Assembly: GCA_900546845.1 (NCBI GenBank) | Contig: UREK01000013.1 | Coordinates: 1-64,000 of the forward strand | From: an uncultured Eubacteriales bacterium | Lineage (GTDB): Bacteria > Bacillota > Clostridia > Christensenellales > CAG-138 | Direction: 5' to 3' | Length of the DNA stretch: 64,000 nt | Shown here: in pieces, positions 45,113-54,022 of the stretch | Layout of the letters: every line of letters starts with the position of its first letter | Position numbering within the stretch: the stretch's first letter is position 1 | Made by a program: the position numbers and the translations under genes | The notes under the pieces: model-generated | Told to the model about the DNA's origin: nothing | What the model saw: only the letters and a program-made list of their open reading frames with translations | Database searches by the model: none

Positions 45113-46255
45113 TCAGACGACCTCCGCGTAATTGCCGAGGAACACAAACACGTCCGGCTCCGCCATCAATTCGGAAAGCATGCTGAGCACCGCGTCGGAC
45201 ATCACGGAAGCCTCCATGTCGAAATAGAAGATGAACTCGAAATCGCTCCCCGGGATCGGCCGGCTTTCGAGCTTCGTCAGGTTCACGCCGAGCGCTGCGA
45301 ACTTCGCAAGCAGCGAATACAGCGCGCCGGGGCGGTGCTGTGCGGAGAGCATGAGGCTGATCCTGTTTGCGCCGGGGTAGATCTCCAGCTCCTTGCTGAT
45401 GCAGATGAAGCGGGTATAGTTGTTGTCGTTGTTCTGCACCCGGCTTTCGAGCACCCGCAGGCCGTAGAGCTCCGCGCAATGTACGGAGGAGATGGCCGCA
45501 ATGTCCCGCCGGCTGCTTTCGGCGACCATGCGCGCCGCCGTTGCCGTATTCTCGCAAACGGTGATCTTGATGTCCGGGTGTGCCTTTAAATATGCGCTGC
45601 ACTGGCCGATCGCCTGCTCGTGGGAGAAAATCTCCTTCACATCCGCAAGCGCAACGCCGTCCTTAGCAAGCAGCGCATGGCGGACGCAGAGTTTGATGCT
45701 GCGCACGATATGGAACTTGTGGTTGCGCATCAGATCGTATACCTGAGCGACGGAGCCATAGGAGCTGTTTTCAATGGGCAGCACGCCGTATTGGCACATG
45801 CCGCTCTGCACAGCCTGGAACACTCCGTCGAAATGCCGGAAATACAGGATGCGGGGCATAGAAAACAGCCGGTCGCACGCCTGCTGGGAATACGCGCCCT
45901 CCACGCCCTGGCAAGCAACCACACCCTTTTGCGGGAACAGCGCGGGCGTGCGCTCCGCCGCGGCGCGCACCGCCCGGGCGAACTCGCCCGTGTCGTCCAG
46001 CAGTCGGTGCTGGTAGGAGCAGCTTACATCGAACATCGTCTGGTAGAGCAGCTTTGCGTAACTCTCCATGCCGTCTCCGGCGCGCTCCATCACGCGCTCA
46101 AGCACCTCCCGCTCCCGGCTCGCGTTGCGCACGGCAAGGCCGTTCTCCCGCTTCTTAGCCGCGATCTGCTCCGCGGCCCTCATGCGCTCCACGAAAAGGT
46201 CCGTGATCTGATCGTCGAGCCCATCAATTTTCTCGCGCAGTTCCTTCAATTCCAT
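45113..46255 (-). CDS. pheA: Bifunctional chorismate mutase/prephenate dehydratase (P-protein)
   Basis: A 380-aa enzyme leading chorismate to phenylpyruvate. Residues 1-90 are an AroQ-type chorismate mutase (LKELREKIDGLDDQI, RMRAAEQIAAKKRENG). Residues 100-280 are prephenate dehydratase (GVEGAYSQQACDRLF, PIENSSYGSV, FSHEQAIGQC, IAAISS). Residues 295-370 are an ACT domain (SLMLSAQHRPGALYSLLAKF, NLTKLESRPIPGSDFEFIFY) for Phe feedback. AAAGGAG precedes the ATG at 46255. It follows aroC by 43 bp. Confidence 0.97.
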   Translation of the reverse strand: MELKELREKIDGLDDQITDLFVERMRAAEQIAAKKRENGLAVRNASREREVLERVMERAGDGMESYAKLLYQTMFDVSCSYQHRLLDDTGEFARAVRAAAERTPALFPQKGVVACQGVEGAYSQQACDRLFSMPRILYFRHFDGVFQAVQSGMCQYGVLPIENSSYGSVAQVYDLMRNHKFHIVRSIKLCVRHALLAKDGVALADVKEIFSHEQAIGQCSAYLKAHPDIKITVCENTATAARMVAESSRRDIAAISSVHCAELYGLRVLESRVQNNDNNYTRFICISKELEIYPGANRISLMLSAQHRPGALYSLLAKFAALGVNLTKLESRPIPGSDFEFIFYFDMEASVMSDAVLSMLSELMAEPDVFVFLGNYAEVV

Positions 46256-46298
46256 CGGTATGTACTCCTTTATATTTTGCAAACAAGGTTTCACATGC

Positions 46299-47393
46299 TC
46301 AGAGCCGGGCGTATTCGCCGTCCAGCATCAAATCCAGCAGCACCGCCGCGGCCGCCGCTTCGACGCAGGGAACGGCCCGCTGTGCGATGCAGGGATCATG
46401 CCGCCCTTCGATCACAAGCTCCGTCTGCTCGCCGCTTGCGAAATCGAGCGTCCGCTGCGCCCGGGCGATGGAGGGCGTCGGCTTGATCGCCGTGCGCACC
46501 ACGAGGGGCATGCCGGTCGTGATCCCGCCGAGCACGCCGCCATGGCGGTTCGTCTCCGTGCGCACCGCGCCGCCGCTGAGGGCAAAGGCGTCGTTGTTTT
46601 CGCTGCCGCGCAGTTCCGCCGCGCCAAAGCCGGCGCCGAATTCCACGCCGCGCACGGCAGGGATGCCAAAGATCGCCTGCGCAAGCCGGTTTTCCACGCC
46701 GCCGAACATCGGGCTGCCAAGCCCCGCCGGGAGGCCGAGCGCAAACGCTTCGATCACGCCGCCCACGGAATCCCCCTCCGCGCGCGCGGCAAGGATCGCC
46801 TCCTGCATCCGCGCGCCCGCCGCGCTGTCAAAAACCGGGAACGGCTTTGCCGCTATGGCCGCAAGCTGCTCCGCCGTGAGGGCGGCGCTGTCCACCGGCG
46901 CGTCGCTTATGCCCGCGCAGCGGGCGATATGCGCGCCTATGGCGACCCCCCGCCGCGCGAGGATCTGCAGGCATACGCCTCCCGCCGCGCACAGCGGCGC
47001 TGTAAGCCGCCCGGAAAAATGCCCGCCGCCGCGCGGGTCGGCAAAGCCATGGTAGCGCACGGTGGCGGAATAATCCGCGTGCGCGGGGCGCGGGATATTT
47101 TTGAGCTTCTCGTAATCCCGCGAGCGCGTATCGCCGTTTTCGATCACCAGGCAAAGCGGTGCGCCGGAGGTCCTGCCCTGATAGAGGCCGGAAAGCACCC
47201 GCACAGCGTCCGCCTCGCGGCGGGCGGTGCTCACAGCGCTGCGGCCAGGCGCGCGCCGGGCGAGGAAGCCCGCAAGCGCGTCGAGATCAACCGGTTCCCC
47301 AACGGGAAGGCCGTCCACCACCGCGCCGATCGCCGCGCCGTGGGATTCGCCAAAGATCGAAATGCGAAGGTTCTTTCCAAATTCAGAGGACAT
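46299..47393 (-). CDS. aroC: Chorismate synthase
   Basis: A 364-aa FMN-dependent enzyme that converts EPSP to chorismate. Signatures: FGESHGAAIGAVVDGLP near the start, RTSGAPLCLVIEN, YSATVRYHGFADPRGGGHFSGRLTA and GGITTGMPLVVR. GGGGGG lies before the ATG at 47393. Its start overlaps the 3-prime end of aroA by 11 bp, which supports translational coupling. Confidence 0.98.
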   Translation of the reverse strand: MSSEFGKNLRISIFGESHGAAIGAVVDGLPVGEPVDLDALAGFLARRAPGRSAVSTARREADAVRVLSGLYQGRTSGAPLCLVIENGDTRSRDYEKLKNIPRPAHADYSATVRYHGFADPRGGGHFSGRLTAPLCAAGGVCLQILARRGVAIGAHIARCAGISDAPVDSAALTAEQLAAIAAKPFPVFDSAAGARMQEAILAARAEGDSVGGVIEAFALGLPAGLGSPMFGGVENRLAQAIFGIPAVRGVEFGAGFGAAELRGSENNDAFALSGGAVRTETNRHGGVLGGITTGMPLVVRTAIKPTPSIARAQRTLDFASGEQTELVIEGRHDPCIAQRAVPCVEAAAAAVLLDLMLDGEYARL

Positions 47394-48591
47394 CGTACTT
47401 TCCCCCCAGCCTTTCATATTCCCGCCAGAACGCGGGGTAGGATTTGTTGACCGCTTCCGCGCCGCGCACGCTTATGGGCGCATCCGCATTGAGCGCAGCG
47501 ATCGCCCATGCCATCGCCATGCGGTGGTCGCCGTAGCTTTCCACCGCGCACCCGCCCTTAAGCCCACCATGGCCGCGCACAAGGAGTGCGTCCGGCTTCT
47601 CCGCAACATCCGCGCCAAGCAGGCTCAGCCCTTCCGCCGCCGCATGCAGGCGGTCGCTTTCCTTCAGGCGCAGCCGCGCCGCATTCACAAAGCGCGTTTC
47701 GCCTGCCGCGTATGCCGCGCGCACCGCCAGGATGGGCAGGAGATCCGGGCATTCCGAAACATCCACCCGCGCGCCGCCGCCGAGCGCGTCAAGGAGCATG
47801 CCCGCCCGCTTATCCGGCTGTGCGGAAGCATCGGAAAGGCCGGTGACCATAAGCGCATGCCCAAGCGAACGCGCCGCAAGCCAGAACGCTGCGTTGGACC
47901 AATCGCCCTCGATCTGTGCTTCGCCGGGAGAAACATACCCGCCGCCGCGTACGGCAAAGCCGTCTGAAAGTTTCTCCACCGCCGCGCCAAAGCGGCGCAT
48001 GGCATTGCAAGTCATCTCCACATAGCCGCGCGATTCGAGCGGCGTGGTCAGGCGCACCCGGCTTTCCCCAGAGAGCAGCGGGAATGCGAGCAGGAAGCCG
48101 GAAACATACTGCGAGCTGACGTTGCCCGGCAGGGCGTATTCCCCCGCGCGAAGCCTGCCCGAGACAGTCAGCGGCAGCTTGTGCGCGGAAAACGTGCAGC
48201 CGCCCGCCTCCATGGCCTTCATGAGCGCGCCGAGCGGCCGCTCCGGCAGCCGCCCCTGTCCCACGGCGGAAAAGCCGCCGCAGACGGCCGCGCCTACGGG
48301 CAGGAGGAAGCGCAGCGTGGAGCCGCTTTCCCCACAATCGAGCACCGGGGCGCGCGGCGTTTCCCGGATGGGCGAGACTGCCGCGCCGCCCGCATCCCAA
48401 CGGACCGCGCCGCCGAGCGCCGCGACGCAGCGCGCCGTCGCCCGCATGTCATCGGAGGGTTCGCCTTCGAGGATGAGCTGCGTGGGCTTGTCCGCAAGCG
48501 CCGCGCAGATGAGCGCGCGGTGCGCGTCCGATTTGGATGGAATCGCGGCCACAGCCCCTGCAAGCCGCGCAGGATATAGCTTCAGGTTCAT
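47383..48591 (-). CDS. aroA: 3-phosphoshikimate 1-carboxyvinyltransferase (EPSP synthase)
   Basis: A 402-aa enzyme that adds enolpyruvate to shikimate 3-phosphate. Conserved segments: IPSKSDAHRALICAALA, LDCGESGSTLRFLLPVGA (PEP site), PGNVSSQYVSGFLLAFPLL, RLRLKESDRLHA and YGDHRMAMA. Slightly shorter than the 425-430 aa norm. It overlaps aroB by 4 bp (ATGA) and aroC by 11 bp. Confidence 0.98.
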   Translation of the reverse strand: MNLKLYPARLAGAVAAIPSKSDAHRALICAALADKPTQLILEGEPSDDMRATARCVAALGGAVRWDAGGAAVSPIRETPRAPVLDCGESGSTLRFLLPVGAAVCGGFSAVGQGRLPERPLGALMKAMEAGGCTFSAHKLPLTVSGRLRAGEYALPGNVSSQYVSGFLLAFPLLSGESRVRLTTPLESRGYVEMTCNAMRRFGAAVEKLSDGFAVRGGGYVSPGEAQIEGDWSNAAFWLAARSLGHALMVTGLSDASAQPDKRAGMLLDALGGGARVDVSECPDLLPILAVRAAYAAGETRFVNAARLRLKESDRLHAAAEGLSLLGADVAEKPDALLVRGHGGLKGGCAVESYGDHRMAMAWAIAALNADAPISVRGAEAVNKSYPAFWREYERLGGKYDVL

Positions 48592-49640
48592 TTTTCTTCA
48601 CCACCGGAAAGGAAGGCGCCAAGCGCGTCCACCGGCATTTCATGCAGCACGCTCGCGCCTATGCGCGCGGGCACCACGAGCGAGATGGTATCTCCCTTGC
48701 GTTTTTTGTCGGAAAGCAGATAGGGCATCAGCTCCGCAAGCGGGTATGGGCATTCGGCGGGCAGGCCGTTCGCGGCAAGCGCAGCCTCAATCCGCCGCGC
48801 CGTGCCCGGCGCGCAAATCCCCGCCTTCTCGCCTGCGCGGGCGATGTACGCCATGCCGATAGACACGGCCTGCCCATGCGCAATGGCGTAGGCGCTGCGC
48901 TGCTCCACCGCGTGGCCGAGCGTGTGCCCGAGGTTCAGGAGCTGCCGCCGGCCCGTGTCGCGCTCATCCTCTGCGACGAGCGCCCCCTTGAGCTCCACGC
49001 AGCGGGCGACCGCCGCCTCGAGTTCCGTGCCGCTTCCAGACGCAAGCGTTTCAAACAGCGCTTCATCCGCGATTGCCCCGTATTTTATCATCTCCGCCAT
49101 GCCGCAGGCAAAATCCTCCCGTGAGAGCGTGCGGAGCGTCTCCAAATCGCACAGTACCCAGAGGGGCTGGTGGAACGCGCCCGCAAGGTTCTTCCCAGCG
49201 GGCAGATCCACGCCCGTTTTGCCGCCTACGGAGGAATCCACCGCCGCAAGCAGCGTCGTTGGAACCTGCACGTAGGGGATCCCCCGCAGGTAGACCGCCG
49301 CCGCAAAGCCCGCGAGATCCCCCGTCACGCCGCCGCCAAGGGCAACAGTTACATCCGTTCGCGTCAGCCGCGCCGCCGCGAGCGCGTCGAGCAGCGCGCC
49401 AAGCGTCTGCAAATTCTTGCTTGCCTCGCCATGCGGAAACACAAAGCGGGGAACCCGAAAGCCCGCCGCCGCGAGCGACGCGGCAGCAGAGTCCCCGTAG
49501 AGCGCGTCAACCGTGTCGTCCGCAACGAGCATCACAGCGCAGGTCGCATGGCGTTCCCGCAGCCCTTCGCCCAGGGACGCAAGCGCGCCGCCGACCGTAA
49601 CCGTATAAGGCCGCCCGGTTTCAATGCATACCTTCTTCAT
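48588..49640 (-). CDS. aroB: 3-dehydroquinate synthase
   Basis: A 350-aa NAD- and zinc-dependent enzyme that cyclises DAHP. GGGVTGDLAGFAAAVYLRGI, VPTTLLAAVDSSVGGKTGVD and the metal-binding LLNLGHTLGHAVEQ with later His are present. It overlaps tyrA by 4 bp at its start and aroA by 4 bp at its end. Confidence 0.98.
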   Translation of the reverse strand: MKKVCIETGRPYTVTVGGALASLGEGLRERHATCAVMLVADDTVDALYGDSAAASLAAAGFRVPRFVFPHGEASKNLQTLGALLDALAAARLTRTDVTVALGGGVTGDLAGFAAAVYLRGIPYVQVPTTLLAAVDSSVGGKTGVDLPAGKNLAGAFHQPLWVLCDLETLRTLSREDFACGMAEMIKYGAIADEALFETLASGSGTELEAAVARCVELKGALVAEDERDTGRRQLLNLGHTLGHAVEQRSAYAIAHGQAVSIGMAYIARAGEKAGICAPGTARRIEAALAANGLPAECPYPLAELMPYLLSDKKRKGDTISLVVPARIGASVLHEMPVDALGAFLSGGEEK

Positions 49641-50485
49641 GCTTTCCCTTCCCTTTCGTTCAAAAGCTCCTTGCGTTCGCGCCCCCGGCGCAGCAGTTCA
49701 AACAGCCCTTCGCGGTCGCCCGTGCGGATCGCATCCGAAAACGCCTGCAAGCGCTCGATGAGGCCGTCGATCTCGGCAACGAGCGGCTCTGCGTTGTTGA
49801 GGAAAAGCTCCGTCCACATCGGCTCGTACAGCCGCGCCACGCGCGTCATATCCTGAAAGCTGCCAGCGGAAAAGCCCAGGTGCGAAAGCGAAGCCGGGCT
49901 TTGCACATACGCGCTCGAAACCACATGCGCAAGCTGGGAGGTGTAGGCGATCATCCGGTCGTGCTGCGCGCTCGTGCAGATGCACATCCGGCCAAAGCCC
50001 AGCTCATAAAACAGCGCCTCGGCGCGCGCAAGCTCCGCCACGTCCACCGCCTCCGAAGGGGTCAGGATCATTGAGGCGCCGCGGAAAAGTTCCGCATTGG
50101 AAGCGTCGTAGCCGAACTTCTCCCGCCCGGCCATGGGGTGCCCGCCGATGAAGTGGAAGCCATGCTCCCGCGCGAGCGGCTCGAGCGCAGCGCAAACGCC
50201 GGTCTTCGTGCCGCAGCAATCCACCACGAGCGCACCTTTTCGGATGCTGTCTGCCCGCTCCCGCACCGCGCGGATCGCCGCGCCCGGATACAGCGCAACG
50301 AGGATCACATCGCATAAAGCGCACTGCGCATCATCCAGAACACCGGAGATCGCACCGTCCGAAAGCGCCCTTTCCAGCACGGCCGCATCCGTATCCGCGC
50401 CAAGCACCGTGTGCGCCGTGTACGCGGAGAGCGCCTTTGCAAGGGAGCCTCCGATCAGCCCGAGTCCGATCACGCCGACCTTCAT
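49637..50485 (-). CDS. tyrA: Prephenate dehydrogenase
   Basis: A 282-aa NAD(P)-dependent enzyme that makes hydroxyphenylpyruvate for tyrosine. The Rossmann motif KVGVIGLGLIGGSLAKAL starts the protein; DCCGTKTGV, FIGGHPMAGREKFGYD and the helical C-terminal SQLAHVVSSAYV follow. No ACT domain. GAGG lies 8 nt before the ATG at 50485; it overlaps aroF by 11 bp, sitting inside its last codons. Confidence 0.95.
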   Translation of the reverse strand: MKVGVIGLGLIGGSLAKALSAYTAHTVLGADTDAAVLERALSDGAISGVLDDAQCALCDVILVALYPGAAIRAVRERADSIRKGALVVDCCGTKTGVCAALEPLAREHGFHFIGGHPMAGREKFGYDASNAELFRGASMILTPSEAVDVAELARAEALFYELGFGRMCICTSAQHDRMIAYTSQLAHVVSSAYVQSPASLSHLGFSAGSFQDMTRVARLYEPMWTELFLNNAEPLVAEIDGLIERLQAFSDAIRTGDREGLFELLRRGRERKELLNEREGKA

Positions 50486-50495
50486 CCCCGCCACC

Positions 50496-51500
50496 TCAAC
50501 GTGCCAGCGCGCCACGCACGCGGCTCACCTTGCGTGTAAGCACAGCAAACTCCGCGGGCGTGATGGATTGCGGCCCATCGCAAAGGGCATGCTGTGGATC
50601 GTTGTGCACCTCCACCATCACGCCGTCCGCGCCAGCGGCAACCGCTGAAAGCGCCATTGGGCACACAAGCCGCGCGATGCCCGTGGCATGGCTCGGGTCT
50701 ACGATCACCGGCAGGTGGGAAAGTTCCTTGAGCGCAGGAACGGCCGAGATGTCGAGCGTATTGCGCGTGTATGTTTCAAACGTGCGGATGCCGCGCTCGC
50801 AGAGAACCACGTTCTCGTTCCCACCGGCCATGATGTATTCGGCGCTCATCAGCAGCTCCTGCATGGTGTTCGCGGCGCCGCGCTTAAGCAGGATCGGCTT
50901 CCTGCAATGGCCGAGTTCACGCAGGAGCTCGAAGTTCTGCGAGTTGCGTGCGCCCACCTGAATCACGTCTATTTCATCGAAAAATTTCAGCTGCGAAAGA
51001 TCCATCAGCTCCGTTACGACCGGGAGGCCTGTTTCGCGCTTCGCTGCAAGCAGCAGTCGGATTCCCTCCTCCCGGAGGCCCTGAAATGAGTAGGGCGAGG
51101 TGCGGGGCTTGAACGCGCCGCCGCGCAGCATCGTTGCACCGGCCTGCTTCACCTCCCGGGCGATGGAGCAGATCTGTTCCTCCGTTTCGACGGAGCATGG
51201 CCCGGCGATGATCTGGAAGTTCCCGCCGCCGATCTTCGTTCCCCCCAGGTCGATCACGCTGTCATCCGGATGGAACTTTCGGTTCGCGTTTTTGAACGGT
51301 TCCTGGATGCGCTTCACGTTGTCCACGATGTCGAGCGCCTTGATAAGGTCGATGTCCACGCGGGATGTATCCCCGATGAGGCCGAGCAGCGTGCGTTCCT
51401 CGCCCTCGCTCACATGCACGTCAAGCCCCATGCCGCGGAACCATTCCACAAGGTTCGCAAGTTCGTCTTTGCCCGGCTTTTTCTTCAGCAGTACGATCAT
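50496..51500 (-). CDS. aroF: 3-deoxy-7-phosphoheptulonate synthase (DAHP synthase) with N-terminal regulatory domain
   Basis: A 334-aa type I-beta DAHP synthase, first committed enzyme of the shikimate pathway. Residues 1-70 form the ferredoxin-like regulatory domain known from the Thermotoga enzyme (feedback by Tyr or Phe). The barrel has IAGPCSVET, MLRGGAFKPRTSPYSFQG, QVGARNSQNFELL, LLKRGAANTMQELL, DPSHATG and GVMVEVHNDP. It is the first structural gene after the aromatic leader peptide and attenuator. Confidence 0.98.
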   Translation of the reverse strand: MIVLLKKKPGKDELANLVEWFRGMGLDVHVSEGEERTLLGLIGDTSRVDIDLIKALDIVDNVKRIQEPFKNANRKFHPDDSVIDLGGTKIGGGNFQIIAGPCSVETEEQICSIAREVKQAGATMLRGGAFKPRTSPYSFQGLREEGIRLLLAAKRETGLPVVTELMDLSQLKFFDEIDVIQVGARNSQNFELLRELGHCRKPILLKRGAANTMQELLMSAEYIMAGGNENVVLCERGIRTFETYTRNTLDISAVPALKELSHLPVIVDPSHATGIARLVCPMALSAVAAGADGVMVEVHNDPQHALCDGPQSITPAEFAVLTRKVSRVRGALAR

Positions 51501-51532
51501 TTCGGTTTCCTCCGTTTTCTTGAAAGGTTCAT

Positions 51533-51564
51533 AAAAAAAACTTCGCAGCGATTTCGCTGCGAAG
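51533..51564 (-). terminator. Attenuator terminator of the aromatic operon
   Basis: Perfect 10-bp stem CTTCGCAGCG/CGCTGCGAAG with loop AAAT on the transcribed strand, followed by eight Ts. It lies 33 bp before the aroF start. Its 5-prime arm plus loop (CAGCGAAAT) is exactly complementary to ATTTCGCTG in the end of the leader peptide gene (51619-51627). Confidence 0.92.
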
Positions 51565-51613
51565 CATTTTACTTCTTCAATGCGTGGCCGCGCATGTGCG
51601 CGGATGCCATCGT

Positions 51614-51703
51614 CTATCCAGCGAAATCACAATTATCCCCGCAGGCAAAGAAGCCCGCGAGGGTAAAGTAATAATATTCGCTTGCGAACAGACGCTTGGT
51701 CAT
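51614..51703 (-). CDS. Aromatic amino acid leader peptide of the aro operon (29 aa)
   Basis: A 29-codon frame with AGGAG 6 nt before the ATG. It contains three Tyr and five Phe codons, clustered as EYYYF (residues 9-13) and GFF (17-19). Starving for Tyr or Phe would stall the ribosome there and free the segment ATTTCGCTG near the stop codon to pair with the terminator arm, letting RNA polymerase continue into aroF. A ribosome that reaches the stop codon covers this segment and termination follows. All parts are visible in sequence; the mechanism is inferred from classical his/phe attenuation. Confidence 0.85.
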   Translation of the reverse strand: MTKRLFASEYYYFTLAGFFACGDNCDFAG

Positions 51704-51732
51704 GGTTCACTCCTGTTTCTTCAGTTAGTGGC

Positions 51733-51762
51733 ATTATACACCCTTTGCGCCGCCGCTGTAAA
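51733..51762 (-). promoter_or_regulatory. Promoter of the aromatic operon
   Basis: TTTACA, 18-bp spacer, perfect TATAAT, about 25-30 nt before the leader peptide ATG. Confidence 0.72.
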
Positions 51763-51783
51763 GGGAAACCTTTGAAAAAGTTT

Positions 51784-51808
51784 TGCGCCCGGGGGCCTCC
51801 CGGGCGCA
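51784..51808 (-). terminator. Hairpin downstream of the anti-sigma gene
   Basis: Perfect 10-bp stem TGCGCCCGGG/CCCGGGCGCA with a 5-nt loop, about 20 bp past the stop codon at 51829, followed on the minus strand by AAACTTTTTC, so the T run is offset by a few bases. Confidence 0.65.
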
Positions 51809-51828
51809 GCGCGCCAGCGCGTCAATCG

Positions 51829-53382
51829 TCAATCGTCGTAATCCTTATCCCATTCGAGAATGGTACCGTTCACGGCGTCGATCTCGTAATCGTATTCATA
51901 GCCGCCGGCCTTGAATTCCACCTCGTATTGCTGCCTGCCGTCCTCGCGGTCCAGCTCCACCTTGAGGCCGTTCACCGCGCTTTCGGAAAGCCCGGCGTGC
52001 GCAAGGGCGATCTCCTTGGCACGGCTCGTGCCGATGAGATTGCCGCTGGAGTTCGAGCCAGAGTCCTGCGCGCCGCCGCTTACCGGCTTCCGCGCGTCGT
52101 CATCCTGCTCGCGCTCATGCTTGAGGATCGCGCCGCTCACGGCGTCGATCTCGTAATCATACTCATAGCCGTTGCAGTAAAAATCCACATCGTAATGCAG
52201 TACGCCGTCGTCCCGGTCAAGCTCGACCTTGAGCGCCGTCATATCCGCTTCCTTCACGCCCGCATGCCCAAACGCGATCTGCTTTGCCTTTTCCTCGCCA
52301 ATCACATCCGTTCCGCTCTGCGTCCCACCAGTGGTGTTGCTGCCTGCGGCATTGCCCGCTGTGTTGTTGCCGCTTACGATGCCCGGTGCCTCATACCAAA
52401 TGATCTCAGCCGTTTCGGCATCCACATCGTATTCGTATTCCGCCCGTGCAACATCGAATTCCACCTCGTATACCATGCGGCCGTTCTCGCAGTCAAGCTC
52501 CACTTCGAGGTTTGTAACGTCCGCCCGCGCAACGCCCGCATGCTGGAGCGCCGCCGCAACGGCCGCTTCCGTTCCGATGTAGGCCTTGTCGCTCGCCTGA
52601 CCGACGGAGTTGACGTTGGTGAGGTTCACATTTTCCGCGAGCAAGTTCAGCTCGTTGATGGAAAGCCCTGCGAGTTCTTCAAACGTGTGGCGCGCGTTGC
52701 CCGCGAGGATCTCCTCAATCAGCGCGGCCTTGCCGACGGTGATGCCGTATTCCTCCGCCTTCGCGGCAAGCGCGTCGTCCGCGCCGCTGACGTTCTGGCT
52801 CAGGATTGCGCCGCTGCCGACCGCGCTCTGCGCGAAGATCGCTTCCACCTCCGCGATGAGCTTGCTTTCAAGCGCCTGCGCGTCCGCCCCGTCCACGCCT
52901 TCCACGGAGATGAGGATAGAGTTTGCGAGCTCGTTGATATAGCCGAGCTTGAGCATCGAGCCGACGATGGCGTTCACCGCCACGTTGAGCTGCGTTCCGA
53001 CGAGGTCCATGCCTTCAAGCGCTGCCGCACCGTCCGCGTTGCGCGACTCGGCCGCAAGCACCTTTTCCGCTGCGTCCACGCGCAGTTCCACGCTCGGGTT
53101 CACATCGAGGGAGATGATTGCCGCGACGTTCGCTGCGGGCGCAGGGGCCTGGCCGGCCCCGCGGCCGATCAGCACGCCCACGAGGATCATTGCCGCCGCC
53201 GCTGCAATCGCTATGCAAGCGCGCAGCGTTTTGTTCCTGCCTTTGTTCGTATTCGGGTTCTGTTCCATTTTAATTACCGTTCCTTTCTTTTGGCTGCAGG
53301 CGCGCAGGATGTTATCCAGCACGTCAGGGGCCGCGTTGGAAACGGCGTTTTCCAGCTTGGTTTCGATCTCGTTGCGTTTCAT
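51829..53382 (-). CDS. RsgI-like anti-sigma factor with three PepSY domains
   Basis: A 517-aa single-pass membrane protein. The short cytoplasmic N-terminus (1-50) would hold the sigma factor; residues 53-74 are the transmembrane helix. Outside, ISLDVNPSVELRVD (about 90-103) opens the RsgI middle domain. The C-terminal half has three PepSY repeats of the form VELD...G..YEVEFD/YEYDYEIDA, separated by Ser/Thr/Gly-rich linkers. The ATG overlaps the sigma gene stop (ATGA). A long open extension upstream is only a shadow of the sigma gene and is rejected. Confidence 0.92.
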   Translation of the reverse strand: MKRNEIETKLENAVSNAAPDVLDNILRACSQKKGTVIKMEQNPNTNKGRNKTLRACIAIAAAAAMILVGVLIGRGAGQAPAPAANVAAIISLDVNPSVELRVDAAEKVLAAESRNADGAAALEGMDLVGTQLNVAVNAIVGSMLKLGYINELANSILISVEGVDGADAQALESKLIAEVEAIFAQSAVGSGAILSQNVSGADDALAAKAEEYGITVGKAALIEEILAGNARHTFEELAGLSINELNLLAENVNLTNVNSVGQASDKAYIGTEAAVAAALQHAGVARADVTNLEVELDCENGRMVYEVEFDVARAEYEYDVDAETAEIIWYEAPGIVSGNNTAGNAAGSNTTGGTQSGTDVIGEEKAKQIAFGHAGVKEADMTALKVELDRDDGVLHYDVDFYCNGYEYDYEIDAVSGAILKHEREQDDDARKPVSGGAQDSGSNSSGNLIGTSRAKEIALAHAGLSESAVNGLKVELDREDGRQQYEVEFKAGGYEYDYEIDAVNGTILEWDKDYDD

Positions 53383-53951
53383 CTTCCGTCCGCCTCCATC
53401 GCTTGTTTGAGTTTTTTGACGGCTCTTGCATATTTGGAAAGCACGGTCGCCAGCGGCAGTTCGAGGAGCGTGGCGCTCTCCCTGTGGCGAAGCCCCGCCA
53501 CCGCGTGCAGCATGACGACCTGCCGCTCCGCGTCGGAGAGCTGCCGGAGCGCCGCCTGCAGCAGCAGCCGATCCTCCGGGGATACGCCCGGTTTGGAAGA
53601 AAGATAGCGCTCCCATTCTTCCTCGGGCAGATCGCTCGTGCGTTTTGCCTCCCGCAGCCGCATCCTGGAAAGGTTCTTGGCAATGGCCATCATCCAGGCC
53701 ATCGGTTTCCCTTCCGGGCGATAACGCTCCGCCGCCGCGTAAACGCGCAGAAACGTTTCCTGAAGGATGTCCTCCGCGTCGCTTGGCTTGCGTACGAGCG
53801 AGAGCGCGAAGCCGTAAACTGCGGCGTGCGTCCGCTCGTAGAGCGTGCCAAGGGCCTCTTTGTCCCCCTGGGCAATGCGTGAAAGCAATGTTTCCAGCTT
53901 CCGAATTTCCTCCCGCGTATGTTCGATTGAAGACGTCATCCAAACCAACAT
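53379..53951 (-). CDS. Extracytoplasmic-function-type RNA polymerase sigma factor
   Basis: A 190-aa sigma-70 family protein. Region 2 covers GTLYERTHAAVYGFALSLVRKPSDAEDILQ to FLRVYAAAERY (shown in part); region 4 contains SDAERQVVMLHAVAGLRHRESA and LLELPLATVLSKYARAVKKL. It is encoded just before its presumed RsgI-like anti-sigma partner and overlaps it by 4 bp. AAAGGA lies 8 nt before the ATG at 53951. Target promoters are unknown; envelope or polysaccharide stress is a usual theme for such pairs. Confidence 0.93.
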   Translation of the reverse strand: MLVWMTSSIEHTREEIRKLETLLSRIAQGDKEALGTLYERTHAAVYGFALSLVRKPSDAEDILQETFLRVYAAAERYRPEGKPMAWMMAIAKNLSRMRLREAKRTSDLPEEEWERYLSSKPGVSPEDRLLLQAALRQLSDAERQVVMLHAVAGLRHRESATLLELPLATVLSKYARAVKKLKQAMEADGR

Positions 53952-54022
53952 ATTCGCTTTCCTTTCCGTCACCCTATTAATGCATGGGACGGCCGTTTTA
54001 TTGCATGGTTCGAAAAAAAATT

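Noticed and set aside
53383..53943. N-terminal extension of the anti-sigma gene by 187 codons
   Set aside because: It overlaps the sigma factor gene in another frame and has low-complexity composition; the ATG at 53382 with the ATGA overlap is the natural start.
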